NCBI RefSeq assembly: GCF_000471905.2
Contig: NW_006500355.1
Span: 191,097-255,096, forward strand
Direction of reading: 5' to 3'
DNA from: Amborella trichopoda
Lineage: Eukaryota; Streptophyta; Magnoliopsida; Amborellales; Amborellaceae
Length of the DNA stretch: 64,000 bases
The notes under the pieces were generated by a model. It was given only the letters and a program-made list of their open reading frames with translations. It made no database searches and was not told the DNA's origin. A program made the translations under genes and the position numbers. Positions 11,673-23,914 of the stretch are shown one piece after another; the first letter of the stretch is position 1, and the number at the start of each line of letters is the position of its first letter.

Positions 11673-14305
11673 CTGAAATTATAACAAAGTTAGTGCCAGT
11701 ATGATTCTTCGCATGAAACTAGTATAATACTTAAGAATATGATTGAGGATATGTTGAGAAATATGAATAGACACTAATTTTGCTCAACAGAAATAAGTTT
11801 ACGAGACCATACACTTACAAACTCAATTGAACGGCCAGCTAAGGAGTAGAATGAGAAAATAGGCACAGAGATACCGAAAGTAAGACCTCGATGGCCATCG
11901 CACTTGCGCATGTGACAAATGATTTGATATTGGAACAAGTAAGATCCTCTAAAGAGAGATCCACTTATGCTTAACATTTATACTGGTAATTAAAGTAATT
12001 GTAGTCAACTAGACAGGAAACAAGAAATAGATCATGAAATACCATCTGAGCTAATATTGAAGAAAGACAAAACCAAATTTACCTGATTCAATAATATGTT
12101 GATCAATGACAATGTTCAGAAGCCTAACAATTGAGTAACTTAGTAGTTATGATTGAAAAATACCAACTTAAACTCCATTTCTAAACCAAAAAGACAATTT
12201 CCAAGTTCTATAAAGATATTTCACTAATTTATATATAATATAATAAGTAAAATATTAACACATCTGTGAAGCTTATGGACCAAAAAAATTTATCTAGGAT
12301 CACAAATCTGACTAGTTAAGATGTATATGTCAGCTGCAAGTTGCAAAACCAGATACATATATCTATAGGAGCTATTAGGCCCATAGCTATAAGAATGGGG
12401 GTTCATTACTTGCTAGGAGTTCCCCAGCTTGGGAGCGCCAGTAATAAATATATAAAAATTGAGAAATTTAAAAACCAAAAGATTAATCACAAATTTATAT
12501 ATCATATTTAAATGCAAAATTGAAATATTAGGAACATTTTATTATAGCTAATAACAAATCCTCAGAAAAGACTTGAGGGTGATAACTATTATTTATTCAC
12601 TTGAGTCTTCTCATAAATATGCTACAGATATTTATTTAATCATGATACAAGTGATAATATAGGATAATATTTCAGTCAAAGCATATTCAAGTCCTGCCAT
12701 TTTCTTCATATATCCACCTTCATCTAAGAACAGACAGAAAACAAGAATAGCATGGAGGGAGCACAGATAAAAATATAAATATAGGGAGAGATGAGAGAGA
12801 TATCAATTGGAGAGATGAGAGAGATATCATTCTCTCTCGCTAAAAAGATGACATCAAAATTCTATAACTTGTGACAAAAGTTGGCCTACCATAATGCTTA
12901 CTTGTTTATAGATATGCATTTATGGCTATACTTTTTATGGATATGCACTTATTGCTTTTTTCTTTTAAAAATGTAAACAATATGGATGTGTTAACTTGTT
13001 GATCGACTCCTATTGGGTTCCCGAGAAAAAATTTATGCGTTAAAAAGGTCTCAGGTTTATTCGCTGAGAAGCAAGCATCGTCTTCCCGAGGTGGGAACGC
13101 CACCCATATAAGGACATCTTGGTAACTAAGATTAGGCCTAGTATAATTATGTAATCACATATCAGCCAAATTAATTCATTTCATAGTCAATTAGATAGAG
13201 TAAGAGGAACACACTTACACATCTTTTTGCAAAGTGCAAATTACACGATATCTAGGGCTACACAAAAATCCATTGGTCAATTATCAATAAACCAACATGT
13301 GTAATTATGAGAAGTCACACATATTGATGTATCGTCTATTTGTCACTTGTAAACCCTGGTACCTTTGCGTACTCAACTCAAAACAATTATTTACACCTTA
13401 CTATTATTTGTTTCTCATTTACTAAATGAATATAAGGGTTAAGCCTCATTGCTTTGCGCATGATGAAAATTATTCTACATCGAGAGATCATTCATAATTT
13501 ATTATTGCTAAGCAAGGCTTCTATGGCTCAAAAAACACAAAAGCAACAATCCAGAGTGTTGATTTCAGTTGTGACATCAAATTCATCACAAAAAAAGTCA
13601 TACCAAACAGCATAACAAACATGCAATTCAATTTCAACGACCATAAAAACTCCATCTGAGAAGGGACTTTGATGTTACAAGGACACCGATACGAGAATCG
13701 GTGTCTAATGCCGATTTGAAGTATTCAACCCACCAACTTATATTTTGCCAACTCTAGTACAATAAACCACAAAAGCCTTACATGCCATACGTGTTACAAT
13801 ATAACAAATTTGTGCTTCAATAATAAAACTCACTTAAAACCTAAAAAATTGTTCCCAAGACACATATATGTCCAAATCATAAGACACATGCACCCACATT
13901 GTAAGGGACAAACATGCCTTACTAGGCAGACATGTGGCTCACAAAAATGGACATGAGTGTCATGTTGGTTCCAGAGAACAAATATTTTTCCATGTGCAAC
14001 ATGGATTTCCCATGTCTATATGTGCGTCATGCATCTTGACACACATGTCTAGTGCATTGGAATGTCGGATTCTTCTAAATGTAAGTGACAGAAGTGTTTT
14101 TGTTACATAGGGAACACAATGATGTGCAAGTCAACCACTACAAAGGCCATGGCTCCTCGCGAAACTTAAGTCATTGCATAGAATCAATATTTCAGGACTC
14201 GGCATTCTGCTAGGACTCAACCAAATTACTCGACCTTGGCCATGCGCCGAGTATATACGTACACCTCTTGGATTTAGGGAGATGTATAGTACTCACCTCC
14301 TAGTA
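11673..14305. other. Upstream of Got1, no further gene supported
   Basis: Should contain the Got1 promoter and any leader exon (minus strand). A short duplicated GAGAGATGAGAGAGATATC motif occurs at about 12788-12830. The 12906-13103 open frame matches nothing I know. Confidence 0.45.
11815..11977 (-). other. Candidate exon or leader exon upstream of Got1
   Basis: On the minus strand this stretch is open for about 50 codons (including FGISVPIFSFYSLAGRS) and ends at a good donor, GAGTTT|GTAAGTGT. It lies about 140 bp upstream of the possible acceptor in front of the Got1 start. It could be a Got1 leader exon or an exon of an unrelated transcript. I do not recognise the peptide. Confidence 0.25.
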
Positions 14306-14309
14306 CACC

Positions 14310-14452
14310 ACTACACGGCCTAGTAGTGTTGAACTCAGCTGAGTAGATGCAAGCTCGGGCAACCAGCCTGAGTCAGGTTCGATTCCCAATTTATTGAGGC
14401 TATGCAATGCAAAGCATCTTTTGCAGCTTTGGAGCTGCTTTTTTTTTTGTTT
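14310..14452 (+). mobile_element. tRNA-derived SINE
   Basis: Contains a box-A-like region (CCTAGTAGTGTTGAACTCAG) and a canonical box B (GGTTCGATTCC) about 60 bp later, the layout of a pol III internal promoter. It ends in a T-rich tail (GCTGCTTTTTTTTTTTG), as in Au-type plant SINEs. Target duplications are not obvious. It cannot fold as a normal tRNA. Confidence 0.6.
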
Positions 14453-14564
14453 GACTTGGCAACAATTCATTAAATGAATTATTGTGGAGCCTATGTCAGA
14501 CCTTGTTGGATGACAAATCAATCAATTTAGCTGTTAATTCAGAATTTTACATGGTTTTCATCCA

Positions 14565-15305
14565 AAAACCTGGCTTTCTTGGTACATCCACCATTAGTGG
14601 GATATCTCCATCATTTTTCAGGCAAAAAACTTGAAATCTAATTCATTATGAAGCTCATTCAGTCCACCACAATATCCCAACATTGATTTGTCTTCTTAAA
14701 TGCCCCATTGCGAAAGATCTGGCCTGAAATTAGTAAGTTTTGCTTAAGTACTATTAATCTGTGAAGAACCACCGGATCCACCTTTTTTATATACCCTCTA
14801 ATCTTTTTCGGCTAAAATCCTCGAAATCGAACTCATTTTGAAGCTCATTCAATCGTCCACAATATCCCCACGTTGATTTGTTGAATCAAAGGCCTTACTA
14901 TGAGATATCTGGCCCAAAATGGGTTAGTTTTGTTGAAGAACTACTAATCTATGAAGAATCCTAGCCCAACCCACCTTTTTTATCTACTCTCTAATTTTTA
15001 AGCCAAAATCCTTGAAATTTGATTCATTTTGAAGCTCATTCAGTCCATAATATCTCTATATTGATTTGTTGTATTAAAAGTCCATTATGAGAGATCTGGT
15101 CCAAAATGAGTCGGTTTTGTTGAAGATAGTCTATGAAGATCCCTAGCCCAATCCGCCTTCTTGATTTATTTTTCTAATTTTTTAAGACAAAATCCTTGAA
15201 ATTTAATTCATTTTGAAGCTCATTCATTCCTCCACGTTATCCCCACATGTATTTTTTGGATTAAAGGCCCTATTGTGAGAGATCTAGCTCGAAATGGGTC
15301 GGTTT
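14565..15305. repeat. ~190-bp tandem repeat array, almost four units
   Basis: The marker AAGCTCATTC recurs at 14651, 14841, 15032 and 15216 (spacing 190, 191, 184). Each unit also has TTGAAAT.. before it and GATTTGTTG, GAGATCTGG and GTTTTGTTGAAGA after it. Units are roughly 75-80% alike by eye. Unit size is in the nucleosome/satellite range, but the array is short and old. Confidence 0.88.
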
Positions 15306-15369
15306 TATTTTTAAAAAAAAATCAATTTTTTGGGGTTTTGACTTTTGGGGGTTTGAAGCTAGTCCAAGA

Positions 15370-17930
15370 TAATAGGATTTGCTTAGCCAACACGGAAAGT
15401 GAGAACTCCAAAAGGTCGGAGTATGGAGCTAGTGGATACAATGAGGTGAAGGAGAGTTAACATGGCTTGCCTAAAGAAGACTAAGTGGAAAGGTAAAAAA
15501 GCTAAATAAATTGGTGAATATAAATTTTGGTATATATGAAAGGATAATAATATAAATGACATAGAGATAATAATAGATAAAAATTTAAAGGATAAAGTAG
15601 TAGATGTTAAGAGAGTAGGTGATAGGCTCCTATCAATTAAGCTTGTGTTAGGGGAGCAGATAAGTAATGTAAGCTTATGCAGCACTGGTAGAACTAGAGG
15701 ATAGTATTAAAAAACAATTTTGGGAGGACACGGATAGACTAGTCTAAGGGATACCAAATGGAGAGAGGATTTCTTTAGAAAGGGACTTAAATGGTCATAG
15801 AGGAAAAGATAGTAGAGGATATGAAAGCACAGATGAAGGATAAGATTTGGGGAGAGAAATGAGATGAGTGACGCTATCTAAAGTGAAGAAGCTTTGAGAA
15901 AGATGAAGACATGAAAGGCTTTAGGATCAGATGGTATCTTAATAGAAGTTTGGAAGTGCATGGGAGAGATTGGTATAATTTGGTTGACCAAGCTGTACAA
16001 CAAGATGGTGAAAACAAAAACAAAAAAATGTCAGATGAATGGAGAAAAAGTACTATTGCACCTATTGTACAAACTACTGAAGGATCAAACTTAGGAGCCA
16101 AACTGTGAAGCCGTGGTAGAGAGTGATCGAGCAAAATCTAAGACATGAAACAAATGTATCAAAAAATAAATTCGTTTTTATGTCAGGGAGGTCAACCATT
16201 GATGCTATTTTCCTACTTAGGCAATTGATTGAGAAGTTTGAGGAGAAGAGAAAAGACCTCCATATGGTCTTTATGGATACAAAATAAGCATACAATAAGG
16301 TACATAAAGAGTTATTTCGGTGTGCATTGGAAAAAAAAGGGGCCTTTAGGGGCTATATCAACATGGTGAGAGATATGTATGAGGGAGCATTAACTATTGC
16401 AAAGACAACTAGTGGAGAAACAAGTGAGTTTTCAGTAACAATAGGTCTATATCAAGGATCAATGTTAAGCACATACCTCTTTAATTTGTTTATGGATGAG
16501 TTAACTAGGCATTTACAGGACGAGCTACTGTGTTGTATGTTGTTCATAGATGACATAGTTTTGACTAATGAGACTAAAGACGGCATTAATGCAAAGTTAG
16601 AACTTTTGATGCAAGAGAAGATACCTCTTATTTTCTCTTATTGAACTTTAAGGATGTGTTTTTGGAATTTTCTTAGTATTTTTTGGGCTTTAAGGTTTTC
16701 AGGGATTCTAAGATTTTTTTATATTCTTTAGGATTTTAGGAGATGTTTAGAAAAGCGGTTGAATCATCATCATTATCCCCCACCTTCAAGCCTTATCCCA
16801 ATTAGTTGGGTTGGAATACTTATGAAATTGCTTGTTGTATTAAGGTAAAAGTGTCATTACAGATTTTCTTCTAAGTGAAAGGACTTATGGGTATTTTAAT
16901 AATGTTTTAGCTTGTGGGGCTAGTTTTGATCTTTTTTTTAATTATAATATAATAAAAGGGCCCGGGGTGTTAGGGTTTCTATCACTTTTGGGGTGTGAAT
17001 AATAAAGAATAATAAAAACAAGCTGTGAATAGTAACAAGAAGCCCTATCTAGGGTGTTTCTTTGTGCAAGGAAAGCTAGATCCACCCAAAACTAGCCTGT
17101 TTTGATTGTTTATTCTTCTTTTTTTTTTGCCTCTTTTTCTCTATTTTCCTACAACAACTTTGGAGGGATGCTTTAGAATTATAGGTTTTAAAATTAGCCA
17201 CACTAAAACATAATATATGGAATGCAAGCTTAGTAATAATAGGAGTAGAAACGAGGAAGTAGTTAAGATTGATGATCAAGAAGTATCTATACGAGATTAT
17301 TGTCGATATCTGGCGTCGATAATCCATGAGAATGGAAAGATTGAGGAGGATATCTCACATTGAATTAGAGCTGAGTGGGAGAAGTGGAGATGTGCTTTTG
17401 GAGTTTTATGTGATCGTTGCAGTGGAGTTTTATGTGATTGTTGCATACCATTGAAACCAAAGAGGAAGTTTTATAGTACGGCTATAAGACCAGCCATGCT
17501 TTATGGGACAGGATGTTGGGCAGTCAAGAAACAACATATCCATAGATGAATCTAATTGAGATGAGAATATTGAGATAGATGAGTAGCAAGACAAAAAAGA
17601 ATAAAGCTCGGAATAAATTTCAAGGGAACTTAGGGGTAGCTCCAATAGGCAATATGATGAAAGAAAATAGACTTGGGTAAGCTGGTTATAAGCAGCATTG
17701 ATCTAGAACAGCACTGGTTACGAGGAGCGATTTGGTTCAAATGGAAGGCTCTAAAATAGAAAGGGAAAGGCCCAAAAGGACATGAAAGGAAGTAGTAACA
17801 AGAAATATGGTGGCTTATAGTCTGAGTGAGGGCAGGGCCCTTAATAGAGCGGAAACGGCGGGAACATGATCGTGTACCCGATCCCAAAGAGTTAGGATAA
17901 GCCTCAGATGATGATGATTACGATGACAAA
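15370..17930 (+). mobile_element. RTE-type non-LTR retrotransposon, near full length, broken
   Basis: Plus-strand RTE-clade LINE. The endonuclease is recognisable from 15390 (SMELVDTM, RRVNMACL, then VVDVKRVGDRLLSIKLVLGE near 15600, DLNGH- and GFGERNE-like remnants near 15790-15860). RT follows: KALGSDG, EVWKCMGEIG (15890-15970), FVFMSGRSTIDAIFLLRQLI (16170-16230), DLHMVFMDT, GLYQGSMLSTYLFNLFMDEL and the catalytic FIDD (16546-16560). After an interruption at about 16617-17160 it resumes with GFKISHTKT, WRCAFGVLCD, KRKFYSTAIRPAMLYGTGCW and ends near DPKELG with a GATGATGAT-type tail (about 17900-17925). There are many stops and frameshifts. The longest open piece is 16327-16644. Confidence 0.9.
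16617..17160. mobile_element. Insertion inside the RTE element
   Basis: About 540 bp splitting the RT region between LELLMQ and GFKISHTKT. It includes, at about 16752-16815, a minus-oriented RTE 3' tail (ATCATCATCATTATCC..CAAGCCTTATCCCAATTAGT). The rest is AT-rich and unidentified. Exact boundaries and target duplication were not resolved. Confidence 0.5.
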
Positions 17931-18168
17931 CTCTTGGGGGGGTTTAATTTCCATTAGTCAAAGAATTTCAAAGTCAGAACAAAAAATTTGTTTGGGGATT
18001 TTAATGTTCATTAGTTTGAAAGTTTCAAAGCCAGATACAATTACCCGGATTTTAGACTCAAAACTTAAGGTAAATGTTAATAGTTTATTTAAATTCATAC
18101 AATGTTTTATATTACTAATTATTTTGCAATTATTAGAGATTTTAGTTACATATATATATATATATATA

Positions 18169-18496
18169 GGGTGTGGTTTCTATAAGGTTGCAACCTTAAA
18201 CTATCCAATTAAGGCGCATCTCCAAATTTTATCATAATATGTAATTTTGGTGTAAAAAAATCTTAGGATTATCTCAAAATCTATTTTCATATCCAATTAT
18301 AAAATTTTAAACTCCAAAAATAGTTAAAATGGTGTAGATCTATAAACATATGAAAATCTTGAAAATGGATGGTCTAGACAATGTGTGTAAGATACACTAC
18401 TTCTTACATTCAAAATCGTTTTTTTTTTTTTCATATTCTTACATGTCGATATCAAGATGATTAATTAGGAGGTTTTTCAACATTAAAACAACCTTT
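18169..18496 (+). mobile_element. MITE family B copy, truncated by the assembly gap
   Basis: Begins GGGTGTGGTTTCTATAAGG and aligns along its length with the complete copy at 24220-24613, including the internal AATTATAAAATTTTAAACTC. The right end is lost in the N run starting at 18497. The left flank is a (TA)n run. Confidence 0.88.
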
Positions 18497-19132
18497 NNNN
18501 NNNNNNNNNNNNNNNNNNNNNNNNNNNNNNNNNNNNNNNNNNNNNNNNNNNNNNNNNNNNNNNNNNNNNNNNNNNNNNNNNNNNNNNNNNNNNNNNNNNN
18601 NNNNNNNNNNNNNNNNNNNNNNNNNNNNNNNNNNNNNNNNNNNNNNNNNNNNNNNNNNNNNNNNNNNNNNNNNNNNNNNNNNNNNNNNNNNNNNNNNNNN
18701 NNNNNNNNNNNNNNNNNNNNNNNNNNNNNNNNNNNNNNNNNNNNNNNNNNNNNNNNNNNNNNNNNNNNNNNNNNNNNNNNNNNNNNNNNNNNNNNNNNNN
18801 NNNNNNNNNNNNNNNNNNNNNNNNNNNNNNNNNNNNNNNNNNNNNNNNNNNNNNNNNNNNNNNNNNNNNNNNNNNNNNNNNNNNNNNNNNNNNNNNNNNN
18901 NNNNNNNNNNNNNNNNNNNNNNNNNNNNNNNNNNNNNNNNNNNNNNNNNNNNNNNNNNNNNNNNNNNNNNNNNNNNNNNNNNNNNNNNNNNNNNNNNNNN
19001 NNNNNNNNNNNNNNNNNNNNNNNNNNNNNNNNNNNNNNNNNNNNNNNNNNNNNNNNNNNNNNNNNNNNNNNNNNNNNNNNNNNNNNNNNNNNNNNNNNNN
19101 NNNNNNNNNNNNNNNNNNNNNNNNNNNNNNNN
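18497..19132. other. Assembly gap (636 N)
   Basis: Run of unknown bases starting inside a MITE copy. Confidence 0.99.
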
Positions 19133-19582
19133 ATGAATTTAATTATGAAATGGGTTAAATTTATAATAAAAAAATAGAATTACCTTTGGTTTAGACAAAT
19201 AAGCAGAAATGCATATTGTGAATTAGTTCCACAATAAAGTACCATAATAATTAATTCCATAATGAATAAGAATTTTTATTGTGGATTTTATTGCGAAATG
19301 GGTTAAATATGCAAAAAAAATGTATAAATTCTAATATCATATTTTAATTTTTTCCTCTGGGAACCATTTTTTCTACAATAATATCAATTACCTTTGGTTT
19401 GAACAATCATGTAAATTTTATAGTTTTTGATACCCATTACCAGCTGATATTTTTTTTTATTAACACCAATTTCCTTATCACTTTTTTTTTTTTTGTGTGT
19501 GTGTGCGTGTGTGGGAAGGGGGGGGCATAGACTCCCAATCAAGAATTTAGGTGATTAGGGACAAAAATTCCCCCGCAATTTA

Positions 19583-19745
19583 GGCCTCGGCCTCCAAAAA
19601 AAGTTAGAAAGGAGGTCAATCCAACACTTGGAGTGCGAGACTGGCCTTGGACCCCTAAAAAAAAAATTAGAAACAAGGCCAATCCAACACTTGGAGTGCC
19701 ATACCGACCTCAACCTCTAAAAAAACATTTAGAAATGAGGTACCA
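19583..19745. repeat. 63-bp tandem repeat, about 2.7 units
   Basis: TTAGAAA starts recur at 19604, 19667 and 19729, with AATCCAACACTTGGAGTGC in the first two units and an A-rich spacer. Adjacent left is a short GT/G-rich run (about 19495-19530). Confidence 0.85.
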
Positions 19746-19879
19746 TATTTCCTCTTTTGGAGAGGTAGCTAAAAAAAATAGAAGGGTTAATGGTGTGAAT
19801 AAAAAAATTATAGGGAGCCTATATGTATAAAATTTGACATCAGGGGTTTATTTGTGTATATGTCCTATTGTAGGACTAT

Positions 19880-22030
19880 GAGATAATGAGGGACGATTTA
19901 GCATGGGGAGAAGTTGCCTGAGAAGGGGAAGGGGTGGGTATGGTGTAACTTCTATGGGAGAGAGATGATAGGCAACATTAATCGAATGAAACATCACTTA
20001 ACAAAATTTAGGTTAGTATTCAGCCATGTGTCAAAGTGCATGTGGCAGTTAACGAGCAGATCTAGAAAGAAATGGAGGCGGCAAAAGGGATTATTAAGGA
20101 GATGGAAAAAGAATATTATGCACCCACTAGAGATGATGAGGATGTAGAGTATGAGGCCCAGATGGAGCAGGCTAGGCTCGCTAGTCTAGTAGACATTCAA
20201 GAGAGACAGATGCAGATTGATGGGATGTTTGCTAGACATGCAAAAGCATCTAGCAGTCGCGCTCCTGAAGTACCTCCCAAATTATAGTGCCTGGTATGGG
20301 AGGTTGTTGGTCGAGGTTCCTTAGGTCTACTTTTTCTAAATTGAGACGGTGATTCTCATCCCGACCTTCTACTGAATCCTGGCGGTCTACTACTTACCAA
20401 CCCGAACCTAACCCCCATCCCCGATCTCCACCCGGACCCTGATCACCCTGACCCCCACCCCAAGCCACAAAGCCCTTTAGACTTCACCCCAATAGGCCCA
20501 ATATCACAGAGGTGACCCCCACAGGCCCAATATCACAGAGGTGACCCCCATAGGCCCAATATTGCCAGACAACCTTTAATCTCTCATGAGAACAAAGACT
20601 CAAGGATAAGATGAAGAGGGCAATTGCAAGGTGGTGGTTTGATAGTGCCATTCCATTCCACACAGCTAATTCAGAATGTTATTAATCTATGAAACAACAA
20701 TAGTTGAAGCCAGGCCCAATGACAAGTAAGCTTACAGAGAAATGCCTAGATGATGGGTGGTTGAAATAGATTTATTCTTTCAAGATTTAAAGCAGCCATG
20801 GTAGGCAACTGGGTTGACAATTATGTCAAATGGTTGGCAAAATAGGCCAGGTAGGTACATAGTGAATTTCTTGATCTATTACCCTAAAGGGACTTTTCTC
20901 CATTCTAGTGTAGATCTATGCCAATAAAAGAAGACCACAAAACTCCTATTTAGGAAGTTTGATAAAGTAGTATAAGATATTAGGGAAGCAAATGAGGTCC
21001 AATTAATTACAAATAATCATAAAAGTTACATAAAGGCAGAGAGGCTGCTTATAAAAAAGAGACAACATTTAATTTGGAGCCCATGTGATGCTCAATGTAT
21101 AAATCTCATGATGGAAGCTGTGGAGAAGTTGAGGAAGGTGAGTAGTTGTAATAAGCGGGCAAAAAATATCACCAGATTTATATGTCGAATTTCCTTTTTT
21201 AGCTTTCTATGTACCGTAGATGCTCAAGGTGATTTTGAGACCAACATGGCTAGAAGTACATGAGATGAATTAGAGCCAGTTGGCCAACAAATTTCATGAG
21301 TCAGTTTTTTCTAACATAACTAATATGTATGGTTGCATTTCTAACTTTTAATCAACAGATTAATCTTTCTTCTTATTTCCTTTCAGCAAAATAGTGGTAA
21401 GGACTTCGAACCCCCCACTTGCAAAAGATAGAACTCACATATCCTGCCATAGAGTGTGAGAGAAAGTGGACTACATTCTAGTGGATTCATGCTCCGAGGA
21501 GGAACATATTGAAAACGGAGGCTGAAAAACTTAGTCCATGTCCACTATAATCTTGACTTGAGGAAGAGGCAACTAAAGAGGAAGGCCACTAAGTATAACT
21601 CGATCAACCTCAACTACCTATTCAAGAGGACCCTACAGAGGAATGGGTAGTGAAGTAGGGGCAACCAGTAGTAAACTAGAGGGCCCTAGAAAAAGAGGTT
21701 GCAAATGATCCTGATAAATGGAAGTAGAAGGGACCAACCACAAGGACGTGCAAGAGAGACTTTTTTTTTTTTTGGGGGGGTGGGGAAGCACATGGTGGTA
21801 GGAGCTCCACTGAGGAGGACTGAGATGGTCGGTCATAGGCCAAGAGAGAGAGGTTTAGCTATTGGATAGCATAGCCCATCTGGTAAGCGACGTAACCAGC
21901 GATTGAGCCAACGCCATGGCCAGCTACCCAACCAGGGTGTTGAGAATCATAGCAATTTTGATGATGGAAGGACCCCTAGCCAAGGTGGGGGGAGCATTAA
22001 CGCTGGACGAGTCTTAGTGACTATAGCTTA
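19880..22030 (+). pseudogene. hAT transposase remnant (BED / DUF659 / hAT dimerisation type)
   Basis: Decayed DNA-transposon gene. In order: a BED-finger-like start (WVWCNFYGREMIGNINRMKH, 19930-20010); a spacer rich in acidic residues (20070-20285); a DUF659 start (MKRAIARWWFDSAIPFHTA, about 20610-20670); the DUF659 core (LTIMSNGWQNRPGRYIVNFL and YYPKGTF, about 20815-20900); VQLITNN..SYIKAERLLIKKR and DAQCINLMMEAVEKL (about 21000-21140); and the C-terminal dimerisation region (ECERKWTTF, VHYNLDLRKRQLKRK, about 21450-21620). Several frameshifts and stops separate these blocks; the longest open parts are below 80 codons. Terminal inverted repeats were not found. Confidence 0.85.
20489..20568 (+). 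repeat. 29-bp tandem repeat within the hAT remnant
   Basis: GGCCCAATATCACAGAGGTG recurs with 29-bp spacing (20495, 20524, with a partial unit at 20553), encoding a Pro-rich spacer region. Confidence 0.85.
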
Positions 22031-22039
22031 GGGACCAAT

Positions 22040-23080
22040 TCAACGAACGTTCCTATGTGGCACGAGGGCATAGTTGGAATAGGTACCGCTCCATCTAGCT
22101 CATAGATTTTTGGCAGCCCCCCCCCCCCTTCTGATAGCAAGACCAATGAATATCCCGAACCCCACTGACACTCCTATTCTCTCAAAATTAATCTTGTATT
22201 TTGTTGTGTTGGGCTGATATATGTGAGATAAAACTACATTTCATAGACATATGTACTCTATGAGCTTGAATTTCAAAACATTTGTTTCAAAGTCATTGTG
22301 TATGCATTTTTTGCTCCATTTACGTATTTAAACACAAATTGGAATTCATAACACAAAAAATGCAAATAAAAAAAGTTATAACTTTTCTATTTTTCAGGTA
22401 TTTTCCCTCTTTTATATTTTCCTGAGCCCACTTAGGATGCAGGCTTGACTCGGGCAAGTCCAAACTCCGCTCAGGCTATGGCAGAGTCAATGGCCAGAGC
22501 CGAGCTTTAAACTACTGCTTAAAATTTTTCAAATCAATCACATAATGGTGGCAGAGAGACATTCAGAAAAGGAAGAAAAGAAATGGCTGGAAGATGACTC
22601 TCGTTCTATAGGCATGATCAAAAGAGTTATTGTTGTTGCATACTTGCATTACATCATTATTATTACTGGTTTCTGCCACATACCCTATAATTGGACCATA
22701 GACAAAATAAAAATCACAATTTTCAACTGTTCCAATTTTTTTCTTACAATAATTTCTACAGATGGAAAAGCAAACAAACAGCATATAAACCATTAAATAC
22801 ATCATAATAATGCAAATAAAAAACTTATATATTTTTGCTCTCAAAGAACCAAGTGATGGAAAGTGTCGCTCAACCCAGAGAATCGACAGCCGCCATTTCC
22901 ACAAATAAATAATAACCAATAGCAGAGAGAGAGAGAGAGAGAGAGAGATGGGGACTTTGGATCTGAGGGCTTACCTTTTCCTCCGAAGAGAGAGAGAGAT
23001 CGATCTTGGTTCACCCCAAATTTCAAAAGTGGGTGTTACTTATAGGTTAGCGTAGGTCACTCAGTCTACGTTCGAAATAA
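22040..23080. other. No gene seen; GA-rich tracts
   Basis: Contains (GA)n runs at about 22923-22949 and 22988-23000. On the minus strand GGAGGAAAAG|GTAAGC (near 22975) resembles a donor after a CT-rich leader, but no coding exon could be tied to it. Confidence 0.35.
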
Positions 23081-23288
23081 ATGGACGGCTCACGTCTCAA
23101 GCTTTGGATTATAGGATTTGAATACTGTCCCATTCTTCTACTTTATTGTTGGGACATTTTACCCACTTTACACCTCACCCAACCTCCCTACAACTCTCCC
23201 CCAGATGTTTTCTTGATAACCCCCTACATAAAAGGTTCACTGAACAAAAATACCCTTCCCTCACATAAGAAATTATTTTCCTTAGAGA

Positions 23289-23565
23289 GGGCAGTCCGGC
23301 ATTTTGAACAAGCGTGATTTGTTTTTACTGCAATGGACAGTCCGATATTTCATGGTGGCTGTCCGACGATTATTTTTTTGCTGGAATGGGCAGTCCGGCA
23401 TTTGGAAGTTACGGTCTGGTATTTTGAAGTTGCCGTCCGGCATTTTGAAGGGACAGTCCGGTGTTTTGATATGGTAGTCTGAAATTTTGTAGGGGCAGTC
23501 CGGCATTTTGAAGTACGCTCAGTCTGGCATTGTACAAATGCGGTCCGGCATTTCCTTTTATTATG
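23289..23565. repeat. Minisatellite, ~21-22-bp unit GCAGTCCGGCATTTTGAAG
   Basis: About eleven degenerate units built on GTCCGGCATTTTGAA, some lengthened by inserts. On the minus strand one frame reads as a repeated MPDCPFK-like heptapeptide over 74 codons. The repeat explains that open frame; there is no other sign of a gene. Confidence 0.88.
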
Positions 23566-23687
23566 ATCCGAAAATGATTTGTCATGTGAAAGGAGGGTAT
23601 TTTTGTCAAAAAAAGATGTGTTTCCTTTTATTGGAATCCGAAAATGACGTCATGTGAAGGGAGGGTATTTTCATCAAAAAAGATATA
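23551..23687. repeat. 70-bp direct duplication next to the minisatellite
   Basis: Two units (23551-23620 and 23621-23687) share TTTCCTTTTATT, ATCCGAAAATGA and GGAGGGTATTTT. Confidence 0.85.
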
Positions 23688-23914
23688 ACTTTTTGAGTTA
23701 GGGGTATTAGTTATAAAATATGGTTTTTGAGAAAAATAAGTGAAAAAAGTTTTGGGTGGGGGTAGAGTACCTAAAAAGTATATATTTGGGGGTTTTTAGC
23801 AATTTCTCAAACAAAAATATTGGAAACTTGGAATTGGGAGGTCACGTTCTAACTCCGCCTAGCCTCATCACCGGGCCAAGAACCCCCTTTAAAAAGGAGT
23901 TCTTGCCTTCTTGG

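Noticed and set aside
12906-13103. 65-codon minus-strand open frame beginning MAFPPRED
   Set aside because: No recognisable domain and no neighbouring exons could be joined to it.
14310-14400. tRNA gene suggested by the GGTTCGATTCC box B
   Set aside because: No cloverleaf can be folded around it, box A is degenerate and a T-rich tail follows, so a SINE is the better reading.
23282-23609. Minus-strand MPDCPFK-repeat protein
   Set aside because: Entirely explained by the minisatellite unit length; no start context, promoter or conserved domain. Kept as a finding, not as a gene.
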